From contig NZ_BJZV01000026.1 of the NCBI RefSeq assembly GCF_007992215.1, positions 1-53,284 on the forward strand: 53,284 bases of DNA. The letters are read 5' to 3'. The number at the start of each line of letters is the position of its first letter. Position 1 is the first letter of the stretch. The notes below the pieces were generated by a model. That model saw only the letters and a list, made by a program, of their open reading frames with translations, ran no database searches and was not told the DNA's origin. The position numbers and the translations under genes were made by a program. Positions 1-8,629 of the stretch are shown here, piece after piece. The DNA is from Methylobacterium gnaphalii. Lineage in GTDB: Bacteria > Pseudomonadota > Alphaproteobacteria > Rhizobiales > Beijerinckiaceae.

Positions 1-27
1 CGAGTTCAAGTCCCGCAACCGGCACCA
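1..27 (+). tRNA. tRNA, 3' end only (cut by window edge)
   Basis: The first 27 bases read as the end of a tRNA: a T-loop of the form TTCAAGT, the 3' side of a T-stem, a seven-base acceptor strand AACCGGC, discriminator A and an encoded CCA at 25-27. The missing 5' acceptor strand would be GCCGGTT, which is common in alphaproteobacterial tRNA-Thr, but the anticodon lies outside the window, so the identity is only a guess. Confidence 0.75.
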
Positions 28-196
28 CTCCATACGAGCCTGCAAGCAAGAGCCGTCCGATCCCCTCGTCGGGCGCAGACATCCGTCGTGACATTTCTGG
101 TGATCACGAGCGGTCGGCGGGGCCTGCTGCACGAAGAAGGCAACCCGCTTACCAGGGGCAATCAGGAGAAGCCCCGTGCATCGTGATCGCCACAGG

Positions 197-394
197 CTAC
201 CGGCTACCGGCCTTGCTGGTAGCGTTCGACGAGGCAACGTAACTTTCAAGCAGTCTGATCGCCGTCGCAAGCTCACCCATGGCGTCTCGAGCCACGATGA
301 TACCGTGCCGCTCGTACACGGCTTTTAGGGCTTCCTCAGCGAAGGTCGCCGCATAGATCAATTTTGCCAGATCTTCTTCGGGCACTTCTGCCAT
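197..394 (-). CDS. Small hypothetical protein (65 aa)
   Basis: I do not recognise this protein. It is predicted to be mostly helical, begins MAEVPEEDLAKLIYAATF, has mixed charge, and shows no signal peptide or membrane segment. A GGGGA stretch lies about five bases before the ATG on the minus strand, which supports the start. It lies between moaD and the tRNA. It is on the same strand as moaD but 160 bp downstream, so it is probably a separate transcript. The intervals 28-196 and 395-554 hold nothing I can name. Confidence 0.5.
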   Translation of the reverse strand: MAEVPEEDLAKLIYAATFAEEALKAVYERHGIIVARDAMGELATAIRLLESYVASSNATSKAGSR

Positions 395-554
395 CAGTCA
401 TCCCCATGTGGCCGAGCGCTGAGGCTTAGCATGGTCTTCGGTGCTTGATCTGTTGCCCGATATACCGCGGTCACTAGCTTGCTTGGTCTGCCGGATCGTA
501 CTGCGCTCTGCTGAAACGATCGAGCCGCATCGTGCAGCGGACGACACAACCGCG

Positions 555-806
555 TCAGCCACCAGTCATCGGGGGGAAGAAGGCGATTTCCTGGGCCCCC
601 GCGATTGCGCTGTCGGTGCGGGCATGGACGCGATCAATGGCGGCGCGCACCACGTCCTCATTTTCGAAGGCGTAGGCATACTCCTCACCGCGGCCCTTGA
701 GCCAGGTCACGAGGTCGGCGACCGTCCTAGTCTCGACAGGAGGCGCGACAGTCTCCTCGGCCTTACCTATTCGTTCTCGGACCCAGGCGAAATAGACGAG
801 CTTCAT
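555..806 (-). CDS. moaD: Molybdopterin synthase sulfur-carrier subunit MoaD
   Basis: Small beta-grasp sulfur carrier of 83 residues. Its C-terminal Gly-Gly (ending PPMTGG) is thiocarboxylated by the MoeB-type enzyme and donates sulfur to precursor Z in the MoaD/MoaE molybdopterin synthase, a cytoplasmic step of molybdenum cofactor synthesis. The length, the opening MKLVYFAWVRERIG and the terminal GG fit the family. GGAG lies about five bases before the ATG. It follows pgsA by 69 bp on the same strand, as in many Hyphomicrobiales, where moaE usually comes next; here no moaE follows. Confidence 0.92.
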   Translation of the reverse strand: MKLVYFAWVRERIGKAEETVAPPVETRTVADLVTWLKGRGEEYAYAFENEDVVRAAIDRVHARTDSAIAGAQEIAFFPPMTGG

Positions 807-875
807 GGCTGCTCCAAGTCCCTGTCCCGGGATGTCCCATCACGACAAGCCCGCCACCGCCCCGTCGGGGACGCT

Positions 876-1538
876 TCAAGGCTCGTCGATTACGTGCCGG
901 ATACCGGCCCTCATGTAGTCCCAACCGGTGTAAAGTGTCAGGGCCGCGGCGATCCAGAGCAGGACGAGGCCGATAGTGATCGTGCCGGGCAAGACAGTCT
1001 CGCCAGCCGGCCCTGCGACAAGGAAGCCGAGCGACATAAGCTGCACGGTGGTCTTGTACTTTGCGACCTTGCTGACTGGCACGCCAACCTTCAACTCGGC
1101 GAGATACTCCCGCAGTCCCGAGACCAGAACCTCGCGGCAAAGGATGACGATCGCGGCCCAGACGGAGGCGCCTGCGACTGTGTGATCGGCCACCAGCATC
1201 AGCAGACATGCTGCGACCAGCAGCTTGTCGGCGATCGGGTCGAGCATGCGCCCGAGCGCCGAGCTCTGCGCGTAGGTGCGAGCAACGTAGCCGTCGAGAT
1301 AGTCGGTGATGCCGGCTGCAATGAATACCGCGAGCGCAGCGAAGCGGGCCTTGTGCTCCTCGGGCCAGAACAAAAGCGCCACCAGCACCGGCACCGCGAC
1401 GAGGCGACCATAGGTCAGGCAGTTCGCGAGCGTCCACGCTTGCGAGCGCCTCTGAGGAAAGACCGCGTTCATCGGCGCGGTGAAATCACGCGCTCGCGAG
1501 GGCGTCAACCGCGGCGTTTGAGACATAGGCTCAGGCAT
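876..1538 (-). CDS. pgsA: CDP-diacylglycerol--glycerol-3-phosphate 3-phosphatidyltransferase
   Basis: Integral membrane enzyme that makes phosphatidylglycerol-phosphate from CDP-diacylglycerol and glycerol-3-phosphate, the committed step to phosphatidylglycerol and cardiolipin. The CDP-alcohol phosphotransferase signature DG-x2-AR-x8-G-x3-D-x3-D is complete at residues 82-104. Several hydrophobic segments follow. The 220-residue ORF has alternative ATG starts at residues 5 and 23; a family-typical protein of about 190-200 residues would favour a later one. It begins 6 bp after uvrC ends, so uvrC-pgsA-moaD is probably one transcript. Confidence 0.93.
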   Translation of the reverse strand: MPEPMSQTPRLTPSRARDFTAPMNAVFPQRRSQAWTLANCLTYGRLVAVPVLVALLFWPEEHKARFAALAVFIAAGITDYLDGYVARTYAQSSALGRMLDPIADKLLVAACLLMLVADHTVAGASVWAAIVILCREVLVSGLREYLAELKVGVPVSKVAKYKTTVQLMSLGFLVAGPAGETVLPGTITIGLVLLWIAAALTLYTGWDYMRAGIRHVIDEP

Positions 1539-1544
1539 TTGAGC

Positions 1545-3599
1545 TCAGGCATTCGCATGGAAGAAGTCGTAGACAGCCCTTGCCGTCGCGGCGTTGACAC
1601 CCGGTGCCTGTGCGAGATCCTCCAAAGCGGCGCGCTGAATCGCTTTCACGGTCCCGAAATGATGCAGCAGCGCCCGCTTACGCGTCGGCCCGATGCCGGC
1701 GATCTCATCAAGCGGATTGCGTACCATCTCGCGCTTGCGCTTGGCGCGGTGGGTGCCGATAGCGAAGCGGTGGGCCTCGTCGCGCAGTCGCTGCACGAAG
1801 TAGAGCGTCGGGTCGCGCGGCGGCAGCTTGAATGGCGGCTTGCCTGGGATGAAGAAGGTTTCGCGGCCAGCGTCGCGATCGCGCCCCTTGGCGATGCCCA
1901 CCAAGGCAACGTCCGTGACACCCACCTCCTCCAACGTCGAGCGGGCCGCCTCCAGCTGACCCTTACCTCCGTCGATCAGAACGAGATCGGGCCAAGCGGG
2001 GAAGGCATCGCCGTCAGTGTCCGGCTCTGGAATGGGTTCGGCAACGCCCCCGTCAGAAGCCGCGAGCGCCGCCTCTTTCGGCGTACGGGGCGCCTCCTTG
2101 ACGAGGCGCTTGAAGCGCCGGTGCAGCACCTCGCGCATCATTCCAAAATCGTCGCCCGGGGTGAGCTCTTCCGACTTAATGGTGAAGGTGCGGTAGTTCG
2201 TCTTCATGAAGCCTGTCGGGCCAGCGACGATCATCGCGCCGACCGCGTTCGTCCCGGAGATGTGGGAGTTGTCGTAGACCTCGATCCGGCGCGGCGCTTT
2301 GCCGAGACCGAAAACCTGACCGAGTGCGGCGAGCAGCTTGCCCTGCGAGGCGGTGTCCGCGAGCCGGCGACCGAGCGCCTCGCGCGCATTGCGCTGGGCG
2401 TATTCCACCAGCGCCTTGCGCTCACCACGTTGTGGCTGGTGGATCTCGACGCGGTAGTCGACCCGGCTCGAGAGGGCAGCGGCTACGAGTTCGGCATCCT
2501 CAATGGCGTGGCTGACGAGCACCGCCCGCGGCGCCGGCTTGTCATCGTAGAACTGCCCGATGAAGGAAGAGAGCACCTCGTCGGGGCTCATGGTCTTGTC
2601 GGCCTTCGGAAAATAGGCGCGATTGCCCCAGTTCTGGTGGTTCCGGAAGAAGAACACCTCGATGCAAAATTGGCCGGCCTGCTCGTCGAGGGCGAAAACA
2701 TCGGCTTCCTCGACGCCCTGCGTGTTCACGCCCTGCGTTCCCTGAATGGCCGAGAGGGCCGCGATACGATCGCGAAAGCGTGCAGCCCGCTCGAACTCCA
2801 TAGCGTCCGAGGCCTCTTGCATCGACTCGCGCATGCGATCCTTCACGGCACTCGACCTGCCGGACAGAAACGCCTTCGCGTTTTCGGCGAGCGCCGCATA
2901 ATCCGTCTGGGAAATCTCGCCAGTGCAGGGGCCGGAGCAGCGCTTGATCTGGAAGAGCAGACAGGGTCGGCTGCGGTTCTCGTAGTAGCTGTCCGTGCAA
3001 GTACGCAGCAGGAAGGCGCGTTGCAGCGCGTTCACCGTGCGGTTGACCGCCCAGACACTGGCGAAGGGTCCGTAATAGTTGCCCTTCCGGCGCCGTGCGC
3101 CGCGGTGCTTGACGATCTGCGGAGCCGGTCCGTCCGAGGTCAGCAGGATGTAGGGAAACGATTTATCGTCCCGCATCAGCACGTTGAAGCGGGGCTTCAA
3201 CTGCTTGATGAGGTTGGCCTCAAGCAGCAGCGCCTCGGTTTCGGTGGCCGTGGTAACAAATTCCATCGCCGCCGTCTGCGAGATCATGCGGGCTATGCGA
3301 TTGGAATGGGCTTGGCCTCGCGCGTACGAACCGACGCGGGCTTTCAGGTTCTTCGCCTTGCCGACGTAAAGGACGTCGCCCTTGTAATCGAACATCCGGT
3401 AGACGCCGGGCGAGCTCGGCAAGGTCGACCAGAACCGGCGAATGACCTCGGTGCCGGCAGCGACCACGCCGGGCTCGAAATCAAAATCGATCTCCGTGGC
3501 ATCGTCGAGGGCGGGTGCCTCCAGCTCCTCGTCCTCTGGAGCGTCAAACCCGTCCGGGGGAACGTCGCCTTGGTTCGATCGAAATCCGTGCCGGCTCAT
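1545..3599 (-). CDS. uvrC: Excinuclease ABC subunit UvrC
   Basis: Nuclease subunit of nucleotide excision repair, which makes both incisions around a lesion presented by UvrAB. The 684-residue protein has an acidic N-terminal extension of about 50 residues, a GIY-YIG nuclease domain (SSPGVYRMFDYKG followed by VLYVGKAKNLKARV), a UVR motif near residues 255-290, the RNase H-like endonuclease domain (EVYDNSHISGTNAVGAM) and C-terminal helix-hairpin-helix motifs (GIGPTRKRALLHHFG). The acidic extension is common in Hyphomicrobiales UvrC. First gene of the apparent uvrC-pgsA-moaD operon. Confidence 0.97.
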   Translation of the reverse strand: MSRHGFRSNQGDVPPDGFDAPEDEELEAPALDDATEIDFDFEPGVVAAGTEVIRRFWSTLPSSPGVYRMFDYKGDVLYVGKAKNLKARVGSYARGQAHSNRIARMISQTAAMEFVTTATETEALLLEANLIKQLKPRFNVLMRDDKSFPYILLTSDGPAPQIVKHRGARRRKGNYYGPFASVWAVNRTVNALQRAFLLRTCTDSYYENRSRPCLLFQIKRCSGPCTGEISQTDYAALAENAKAFLSGRSSAVKDRMRESMQEASDAMEFERAARFRDRIAALSAIQGTQGVNTQGVEEADVFALDEQAGQFCIEVFFFRNHQNWGNRAYFPKADKTMSPDEVLSSFIGQFYDDKPAPRAVLVSHAIEDAELVAAALSSRVDYRVEIHQPQRGERKALVEYAQRNAREALGRRLADTASQGKLLAALGQVFGLGKAPRRIEVYDNSHISGTNAVGAMIVAGPTGFMKTNYRTFTIKSEELTPGDDFGMMREVLHRRFKRLVKEAPRTPKEAALAASDGGVAEPIPEPDTDGDAFPAWPDLVLIDGGKGQLEAARSTLEEVGVTDVALVGIAKGRDRDAGRETFFIPGKPPFKLPPRDPTLYFVQRLRDEAHRFAIGTHRAKRKREMVRNPLDEIAGIGPTRKRALLHHFGTVKAIQRAALEDLAQAPGVNAATARAVYDFFHANA

Positions 3600-3650
3600 G
3601 CCCCCGATGTAAGGCCCGGCGATTCCGCTTGGAAGGGCCGGCGCGCTGGT

Positions 3651-4391
3651 TCAGTCGAACAGCGCGTCGATGTCGGACTGGTCAACGTGACCGGGATCCT
3701 CGTCGAGCTTCGGTCCGTTCAGGAGAGACTTCTCGTCGTCGATGCTCACGGCGGGCGCGTCGACTGTGATCAGCTCGCGGAAGCTGTCGAGACCGCTCCA
3801 GGCCTCGATCATCCGATCGAGATGCTCTTCGACGAATTTCAGCACGCCGACGATCTTGCTGATCCGCTGACCGGTCAGGTCCTGAAAGTTGCAGGCCTCG
3901 TAGGCGACGATGACGCGTTCGAGGATCGCATCGACATGCGCCTGCGTCGCCCTCGGCAGTCGCTGGCCGCGCAGCATGTTGGCATTAGTCTCGATCTCTT
4001 CGATGGCACCGAGGATCGTCGAGGTGGCAGCTTCGGTCGACTCTACCACGGCATCGAGTTCGCCCGCGACGCGGCGCATGCCCTTGCCGGCACTGTCGGA
4101 CCGGTGGAGGTTCGCGATCTCCTGCTTGGTTCGCGTGATCGCGTCCTTCATCAGATCGAGTTCGGAGCGCATGGCGAAGGCCTCGCTCAGCTCACGCCGG
4201 CAGGCTTCGATCGTCTCGCCGGCGCTGGCCTGCGTGAGGCGCTTCAGATCTTGGATCGCGGAGAGTATCTCGTCGAGCTGGGCAGCTCGTGCCGGTGACG
4301 CTCCCGCCGTCTCGGCCTGTATGTCGAGGCTTAGGCCGAGGGTATCCTCGATGCGGTAGCGTTTTGCGGTCATCGTTCGGCTTCGGCCCAT
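3651..4391 (-). CDS. cheZ: CheZ-family phosphatase of phospho-CheY (orphan)
   Basis: Predicted to dephosphorylate a CheY-type response regulator. The long helical region ends in NFQDLTGQRISKI (residues 168-180), which matches the CheZ active-site helix; D171 and Q175 correspond to the catalytic Asp and Gln of enterobacterial CheZ. A flexible acidic linker leads to a C-terminal tail DQSDIDALFD, like the CheY-docking peptide of CheZ. A second ATG at residue 7 is an equally likely start. No other chemotaxis gene is in the window, so the partner is unknown. It lies 51 bp upstream of uvrC on the same strand. Confidence 0.88.
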   Translation of the reverse strand: MGRSRTMTAKRYRIEDTLGLSLDIQAETAGASPARAAQLDEILSAIQDLKRLTQASAGETIEACRRELSEAFAMRSELDLMKDAITRTKQEIANLHRSDSAGKGMRRVAGELDAVVESTEAATSTILGAIEEIETNANMLRGQRLPRATQAHVDAILERVIVAYEACNFQDLTGQRISKIVGVLKFVEEHLDRMIEAWSGLDSFRELITVDAPAVSIDDEKSLLNGPKLDEDPGHVDQSDIDALFD

Positions 4392-4725
4392 AGCGGCGGT
4401 GGCCCGTGAAAATCCCGCAAAACGGTTTCCAATTGCTGAAAGGATTCAGGTCAGTCCCGGTATTTACGCTTTGCTTACGACGATTCCGATCAGCCAGAGG
4501 CTCTCGACGACAAGCCAGGGCTCCTGCTTCTCCAGTAACTTACTGAGATCAAACCACATTCATTCAACGTCCTTAACGCAGCGGCCCGGAACGTCGTGAA
4601 CGATTCACCACGTTCTTTCACCGGTTTCTTGTCGCGGACAGCAATGCTCGATGCGTGAGTACTGCGCGAAACGAGCCTTGCGCGAGCACTGCCAGTTTTT
4701 CCGCACGCGACAGGGACGAAATGCA
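4392..4725. other. Divergent intergenic region cheZ / L,D-transpeptidase
   Basis: About 330 bp separate the divergent cheZ and transpeptidase genes. It should hold promoters for both. I see no convincing sigma-70 pair, repeat or hairpin in it. The reading frame open from 4651 is not preferred as the transpeptidase start, because the ATG at 4726 has a better ribosome-binding site. Confidence 0.5.
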
Positions 4726-5520
4726 ATGCGTTTGACGATAGCCCTTTGCGCGGTTGGGGCCGCCGCGGTCATCTCGGCGACAACGGCGCAAGCTCAGTCG
4801 CGCTCCGGCCAGTATGGCGGCGGCTTCATCGAGTATTTGGTAACAGGTGGCAGCCCTACGCCGGCTCGCGCACCAGGCCCTGCTCTGCGCGACGACGGCG
4901 TACTGCCTCAGCATCCTGCAGCCTACGGCTATGGAGGGCCCGGCGCGATGCGCTATCCCGACGAGAACCCCTATTCTGGCAGTAGCCCCGTGCCCACGAC
5001 ACCGCTACCGCGCACCCGCATGGCCGCCCTACCCTCGCAGGCAGGGCCCCAGGATGCCGCGATCGGACGTACGATGGACCCCCGCTACGAGCGCCAGGTC
5101 GTCGCGTTTTCGGGTGGCCAGCGCCCAGGCTCGATCGTTATCGATACGAACGCCAAGTACCTCTATCTCGTGCAAGCCGGTGGCCGCGCCATTCGCTACG
5201 GCATCGGCGTCGGTAGACCCGGCTTCCTTTGGCACGGCACCAAGACCATCAGCGCCAAGCGCGAATGGCCGGATTGGACGCCGCCGGCGGAGATGCTGCT
5301 GCGCCGCCCCGACCTGCCGCGCCACATGGAGGGCGGCCCGGCCAACCCGCTCGGTGCCCGCGCGATGTATCTCGGCTCCTCGCTCTACCGTATCCACGGC
5401 ACCAACGAGCCGCACACCATCGGTCAGGCCGTCTCGTCCGGCTGCATTCGAATGATGAATGAGGACGTTATCGACCTCTACGAGCGCATCCCGGTCGGGA
5501 CACGCGTCGAGGTGATCTGA
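4726..5520 (+). CDS. L,D-transpeptidase, YkuD domain, exported
   Basis: Periplasmic cysteine transpeptidase that forms 3-3 peptidoglycan cross-links or anchors proteins to peptidoglycan. From the ATG at 4726 the 264-residue protein begins with a clear signal peptide (MRLTIALCAVGAAAV, cleavage after AQA), then a Pro/Gly-rich low-complexity linker of about 90 residues, then a YkuD domain with the catalytic signature HGTN followed by SSGCIRM (active Cys near residue 240). GGGA sits nine bases before this ATG; an upstream in-frame ATG at 4651 would bury the signal peptide. Monocistronic, ending in a strong hairpin. Confidence 0.93.
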   Translation: MRLTIALCAVGAAAVISATTAQAQSRSGQYGGGFIEYLVTGGSPTPARAPGPALRDDGVLPQHPAAYGYGGPGAMRYPDENPYSGSSPVPTTPLPRTRMAALPSQAGPQDAAIGRTMDPRYERQVVAFSGGQRPGSIVIDTNAKYLYLVQAGGRAIRYGIGVGRPGFLWHGTKTISAKREWPDWTPPAEMLLRRPDLPRHMEGGPANPLGARAMYLGSSLYRIHGTNEPHTIGQAVSSGCIRMMNEDVIDLYERIPVGTRVEVI

Positions 5521-5537
5521 CAGGCACAATCCAGAAA

Positions 5538-5573
5538 AAGGCCCCGGTGTGGATCGAACCGCACCGGGGCCTT
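5538..5573. terminator. Bidirectional rho-independent terminator
   Basis: A perfect 12-bp inverted repeat (AAGGCCCCGGTG and its complement) around a 12-base loop lies between the convergent transpeptidase and DUF2076 genes. It has a T-rich tail on the plus side and an A5 run before it, which gives a U-tract on the minus strand, so it can end both transcripts. Confidence 0.9.
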
Positions 5574-5605
5574 CTTACACTTGCATCCTGCGAGACCGAC
5601 AGAGG

Positions 5606-6340
5606 TCAGACCCAGTCGTCGTCGCCACCGCCGAAATCACCACCAGGATCGTTGTCAAACGACGCATCGTCGAAGCCTGCGGTATCGCTGCCGCCACCGA
5701 GGGCAGAGCCGAGATCCTGGTTGTCGCCGCCGCTGCCAGAGAAATTGTTCTCGGTGAACGAGTCGCCGCCTCCGAGGCCAGCCGCCGCAGCGCTGCCGAG
5801 ATGCGAGTGGCCGCCGGCGAAGGCGTTCGAGAGCGCGCTACCGAGCAGCATGCCGCCGGCAGCACCAGCCGCCATTGGGAGGGCGGTAGCAAGGAAGCCA
5901 CCACCGCGCGCCGGAGACTGTTGGGGCTGCCCACCCCACGGACCACCCTGCTGCGGACCACCATAGCCCGGCTGCCCGCCCTGCGGGGGATAACCCTGCT
6001 GCGGACCGCCATAGCCACCCTGATTGCCCCAGGCCTGCCCGCCCGGACGTGGCTGGGACTGCGGATCCTGGCGCCCACCACCGCCGAAAATGCTTGAGAG
6101 GAAGCCGCCGCCCTGGGACTGCTGCTGTGACTGCTGCCTAGCCTGTTCGAGTTGCTGGTTGAGGCTCTTGATCGCCTCTTCCTGCACGTAGATCAGCTGC
6201 GCCATCGCGTAGGGCGCGTAAGGCTGGCTGCGCAGCTTGTCGGCAATGAAGCGCTCGGCATCCGCGTCCCGCTGCTGGCCGGAGGCCTGCTCGAGCCGTT
6301 GGAAGATCCCATTGATGATGTCGCGTTCTTCGCTGTTCAT
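5606..6340 (-). CDS. DUF2076 domain-containing protein
   Basis: Function unknown; DUF2076 proteins are alphaproteobacterial and soluble. The N-terminal 75 residues (MNSEERDIINGIFQRLEQA onward) are the conserved helical part, followed by a Gln-rich coiled-coil stretch, a Gly/Pro/Gln low-complexity linker, a small hydrophobic Ala/Gly-rich helix near residues 150-180, and an acidic Asp/Gly-rich tail ending GGGDDDWV. The start at 6340 is set by AGGAGG eight bases upstream; the frame is open for 14 further codons without another good site. Monocistronic between two hairpins. Confidence 0.88.
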   Translation of the reverse strand: MNSEERDIINGIFQRLEQASGQQRDADAERFIADKLRSQPYAPYAMAQLIYVQEEAIKSLNQQLEQARQQSQQQSQGGGFLSSIFGGGGRQDPQSQPRPGGQAWGNQGGYGGPQQGYPPQGGQPGYGGPQQGGPWGGQPQQSPARGGGFLATALPMAAGAAGGMLLGSALSNAFAGGHSHLGSAAAAGLGGGDSFTENNFSGSGGDNQDLGSALGGGSDTAGFDDASFDNDPGGDFGGGDDDWV

Positions 6341-6506
6341 AGGCCGTCCTCCTGAGGGCGGGCGGCAGCATCGCCACCGCATGACATCTCAGAGATGGGG
6401 GGCTGCGAGAGCTTTGTCAGGGGTCGCTGCAAACTTTGCGCTGCGCGCAGGAGCCGCGGGATGGAAGTCACGACAACGGCCGTGACCTACACAAGCTCGA
6501 AACGAG

Positions 6507-6534
6507 GGAAGCCCGGCCGTGAGGCCGGGCTTCC
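6507..6534 (-). terminator. Hairpin terminator downstream of the outer-membrane protein gene
   Basis: A perfect 12-bp stem (GGAAGCCCGGCC and its complement) with a GTGA loop stands 65 bp after the stop of the minus-strand porin-family gene. It lacks a proper U-tract on either side, so it may act as an mRNA-stabilising hairpin rather than a full terminator. Confidence 0.65.
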
Positions 6535-6599
6535 TGAGCGATACCGAAGCGGTAGAGCTTGATCGGGCACGACCGCGAGGATCGCCCCCAAGTTCGGTC

Positions 6600-7475
6600 T
6601 TAGTACGAGCCGAACTTGTAGTTGATGCCGGCGCGGACGACAGCGAACTCGGTGTCGCGGATGCGCTGGTTGCCAGAGGCGACGATGACGCCCGGGCTGC
6701 TGGTCGTGACAAGCGCGCCCGCGTTGTTGACGGCGAAGGCGCCTGCGCTGTTGTTGTTGTTGCGATCGAGGTTCACGTACAGACCTTCGACCTTCAGCGT
6801 CACCGCCGAAGAGCGGAAGAAGTTCAGGAAGGAGTCGGTCGGGAGAGCGTACTCGACGCCACCGCCTGCGACCCAACCGGTCTGGAAGTCGTCCGAGGAG
6901 ACACCGGTCCCGAACTGGCTGCCGCCGCCGCTGCCGTAAGCGAAACCGCCGGTGCCGTACACGAGGGTGCGGTCAAAGGCGTAGCCGAGACGGCCGCGAA
7001 CGGTGCCGAAGTAGTCGAGGCCCGAGAGGCCGTTCGGGTTGAACACAGCCTGCGCAGCGAGCGGGCCGGTGGAGACGAAGCGGTTACGATCGCGACCGAA
7101 ATCGGCGTACTGGGCGTCGGCCTCAACGCCGATCACGAAGCCCGAACCAGGCGTGAACTGATAGTTGTAGCCGATCTGACCACCGCCGACGAAGCCGTCG
7201 CTGCTGCGCTGGCCCGGGAAGGCGATGACCGCCGTCGTGCCCGGCAGAACCAGAGTGCTAGCGCTGTTGACGCCGAGAACAGTCGGGTTGTTGTTGTCAG
7301 AGGTGCCGAAGCCGTAACCAGCGTTGAAACCGGCGTAGAAGCCCGTCCAGGTGAAGACCGGAACCGGCGTGAAGACCGGCGGAGGTGCAGCACGGCGCGG
7401 CAGGTCGGCAGCGAACGCCGAGCCGGCGAGAGCGATAGCAGCGAGGGCAGTCGTGGCCCGGAGGAAAGATTTCAT
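6600..7475 (-). CDS. Outer-membrane beta-barrel protein, Omp25/porin family
   Basis: Abundant-type outer-membrane barrel of 291 residues. The start at 7475 gives a canonical signal peptide (MKSFLRATTALAAIALAGSAFA) followed by the ADLP...PVPVFTWTGFYAGFNAGYGFG motif that opens this Hyphomicrobiales family (alternating aromatic strands). The C-terminus AGINYKFGSY ends in an aromatic residue as expected for BAM-dependent insertion. A Gly/Ser/Asn-rich middle fits surface loops. Exact role (structural, adhesion or weak porin) cannot be read from sequence. Single gene with its own upstream promoter region. Confidence 0.9.
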   Translation of the reverse strand: MKSFLRATTALAAIALAGSAFAADLPRRAAPPPVFTPVPVFTWTGFYAGFNAGYGFGTSDNNNPTVLGVNSASTLVLPGTTAVIAFPGQRSSDGFVGGGQIGYNYQFTPGSGFVIGVEADAQYADFGRDRNRFVSTGPLAAQAVFNPNGLSGLDYFGTVRGRLGYAFDRTLVYGTGGFAYGSGGGSQFGTGVSSDDFQTGWVAGGGVEYALPTDSFLNFFRSSAVTLKVEGLYVNLDRNNNNSAGAFAVNNAGALVTTSSPGVIVASGNQRIRDTEFAVVRAGINYKFGSY

Positions 7476-7822
7476 CGTACTGGTCCCTTTTACTCTGCGC
7501 CGATCCGCCTGAGGGCAGGTCCGGCGCGGTTCCCCGTATCTATTCCAGCAACCGAGGGGATGCTGTTGCGCTGCAACCACGCCAGCCGTCCCGAAGGCGG
7601 CCCCTTTGTGGCGATGGTTGCCGATCCCTTGGTCACTTGAGGCTAAAACGCCACCAAACGGTCAAGGTTGCCTTACCGCCGAGCTTTTTTCCCCTGTTTT
7701 TTCGGACAAGTTGTCGCAGGAGCGGAACCCGTACGGCCAAGTTCCATCGCCGAGATACCAAGCGTTCAAGGGGGGGCGATGTGCGGTGCCGCACGCGATT
7801 TTGGTCGCGGAACGAGCGTTGA
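7476..7822. other. Intergenic region upstream of the outer-membrane protein gene
   Basis: This 347-bp gap follows the pgeF stop and precedes the porin-family gene on the same strand. It is lower in GC than its surroundings, with two T-runs near 7686 and 7699. On the minus strand a TTGACC (near 7650) could be a -35 box, but no good -10 accompanies it at the right distance. No RNA gene or repeat is visible. Confidence 0.4.
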
Positions 7823-8593
7823 TCACGGTGTTAGGGCGATCGCTGAGATCAATCGGCCGTAATCGGCTTCTGCGCGGTGCGTCGTGCGTCGATAGCTAAA
7901 GAAGCGCTCTTCGTCGGCATAGGTGCACAGGCCAAGGGCGACGGCTTCTCCGATCCCAGCCTCTTCGAGCCGAGACACAATGAAGCCGGGCAGGTCGAAC
8001 TGCGCGTGCCCGCCCCGTTTGCCCTCTGCGAAGAACCGCTCCGAGCCCGGCGCCTCGGCGCGGAAGCGCTCCACGAAATCCGCGCTGACCTCGTAGGCGG
8101 CCTGCGAGATGGTAGGCCCGAGGACAGCGACGATGTAGCTGCGAACGGCGCCGAGATCCTCCATGGCGGCGACCGTGTTCGCGATTACGCCAGTGAGTGC
8201 GCCCTTCCAGCCGGCATGGGCAGCGCCGACGACACAGTTCTCGGGATCGGCGAAGAGGATCGGTCCACAATCGGCGGTGGCGATGCCGAGCGCGAGACCC
8301 GGAACCCGCGTGACCATGGCGTCGGCCTGTGGGCGCTCTTCGAGCGGGAACGGCGCCTCGACGGTGACTACCCGGTTTGAGTGCACCTGATAGAGACTGA
8401 CCAGGGCGCTCGGCGGAAGCGCGAGTTGCGCGCACATCCTTGCTCGGTTCTCAGCGACGAGGGCCGTCTCGTCGCGCGAGCCAATGCCGCCGTTGAGCGA
8501 GGCGTAGAGCCCATCCGAGACACCGCCCTGCCGGGTGAAGAATGCGTGCCGCACATACGAGTGCGAGGAAAGTTCGGGTGCTTCGATGAACAT
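7823..8593 (-). CDS. pgeF: Peptidoglycan editing factor PgeF (YfiH, multicopper-oxidase-fold purine nucleoside phosphorylase)
   Basis: Laccase-domain protein once called polyphenol oxidase. Members act as purine nucleoside phosphorylase/adenosine deaminase, and in E. coli the protein corrects misincorporated peptidoglycan residues. The zinc-site residues are present in order: Tyr-Gln-Val-His-Ser-Asn, TADCGPILFA and AAHAGWKGAL. The 256-residue length is typical. The ATG at 8593 is preferred to a TTG five codons upstream. It lies 36 bp after the MidA-like gene, forming an lgt-midA-pgeF run. Confidence 0.92.
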   Translation of the reverse strand: MFIEAPELSSHSYVRHAFFTRQGGVSDGLYASLNGGIGSRDETALVAENRARMCAQLALPPSALVSLYQVHSNRVVTVEAPFPLEERPQADAMVTRVPGLALGIATADCGPILFADPENCVVGAAHAGWKGALTGVIANTVAAMEDLGAVRSYIVAVLGPTISQAAYEVSADFVERFRAEAPGSERFFAEGKRGGHAQFDLPGFIVSRLEEAGIGEAVALGLCTYADEERFFSYRRTTHRAEADYGRLISAIALTP

Positions 8594-8629
8594 GGCGGAT
8601 CCAGGCAATCAATCATTGCGGGGCCGTGA

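Noticed and set aside
1..27. tRNA 3' end as an integration attachment site
   Set aside because: No integrase and no repeat of the tRNA tail is visible in the window, and the following genes are core genes.
441..4298. 1285-residue open frame on the plus strand
   Set aside because: It is antisense to uvrC, pgsA, moaD and cheZ, all clear genes. Long shadow frames are expected in DNA with such high GC, and its translation is low-complexity and without domains.
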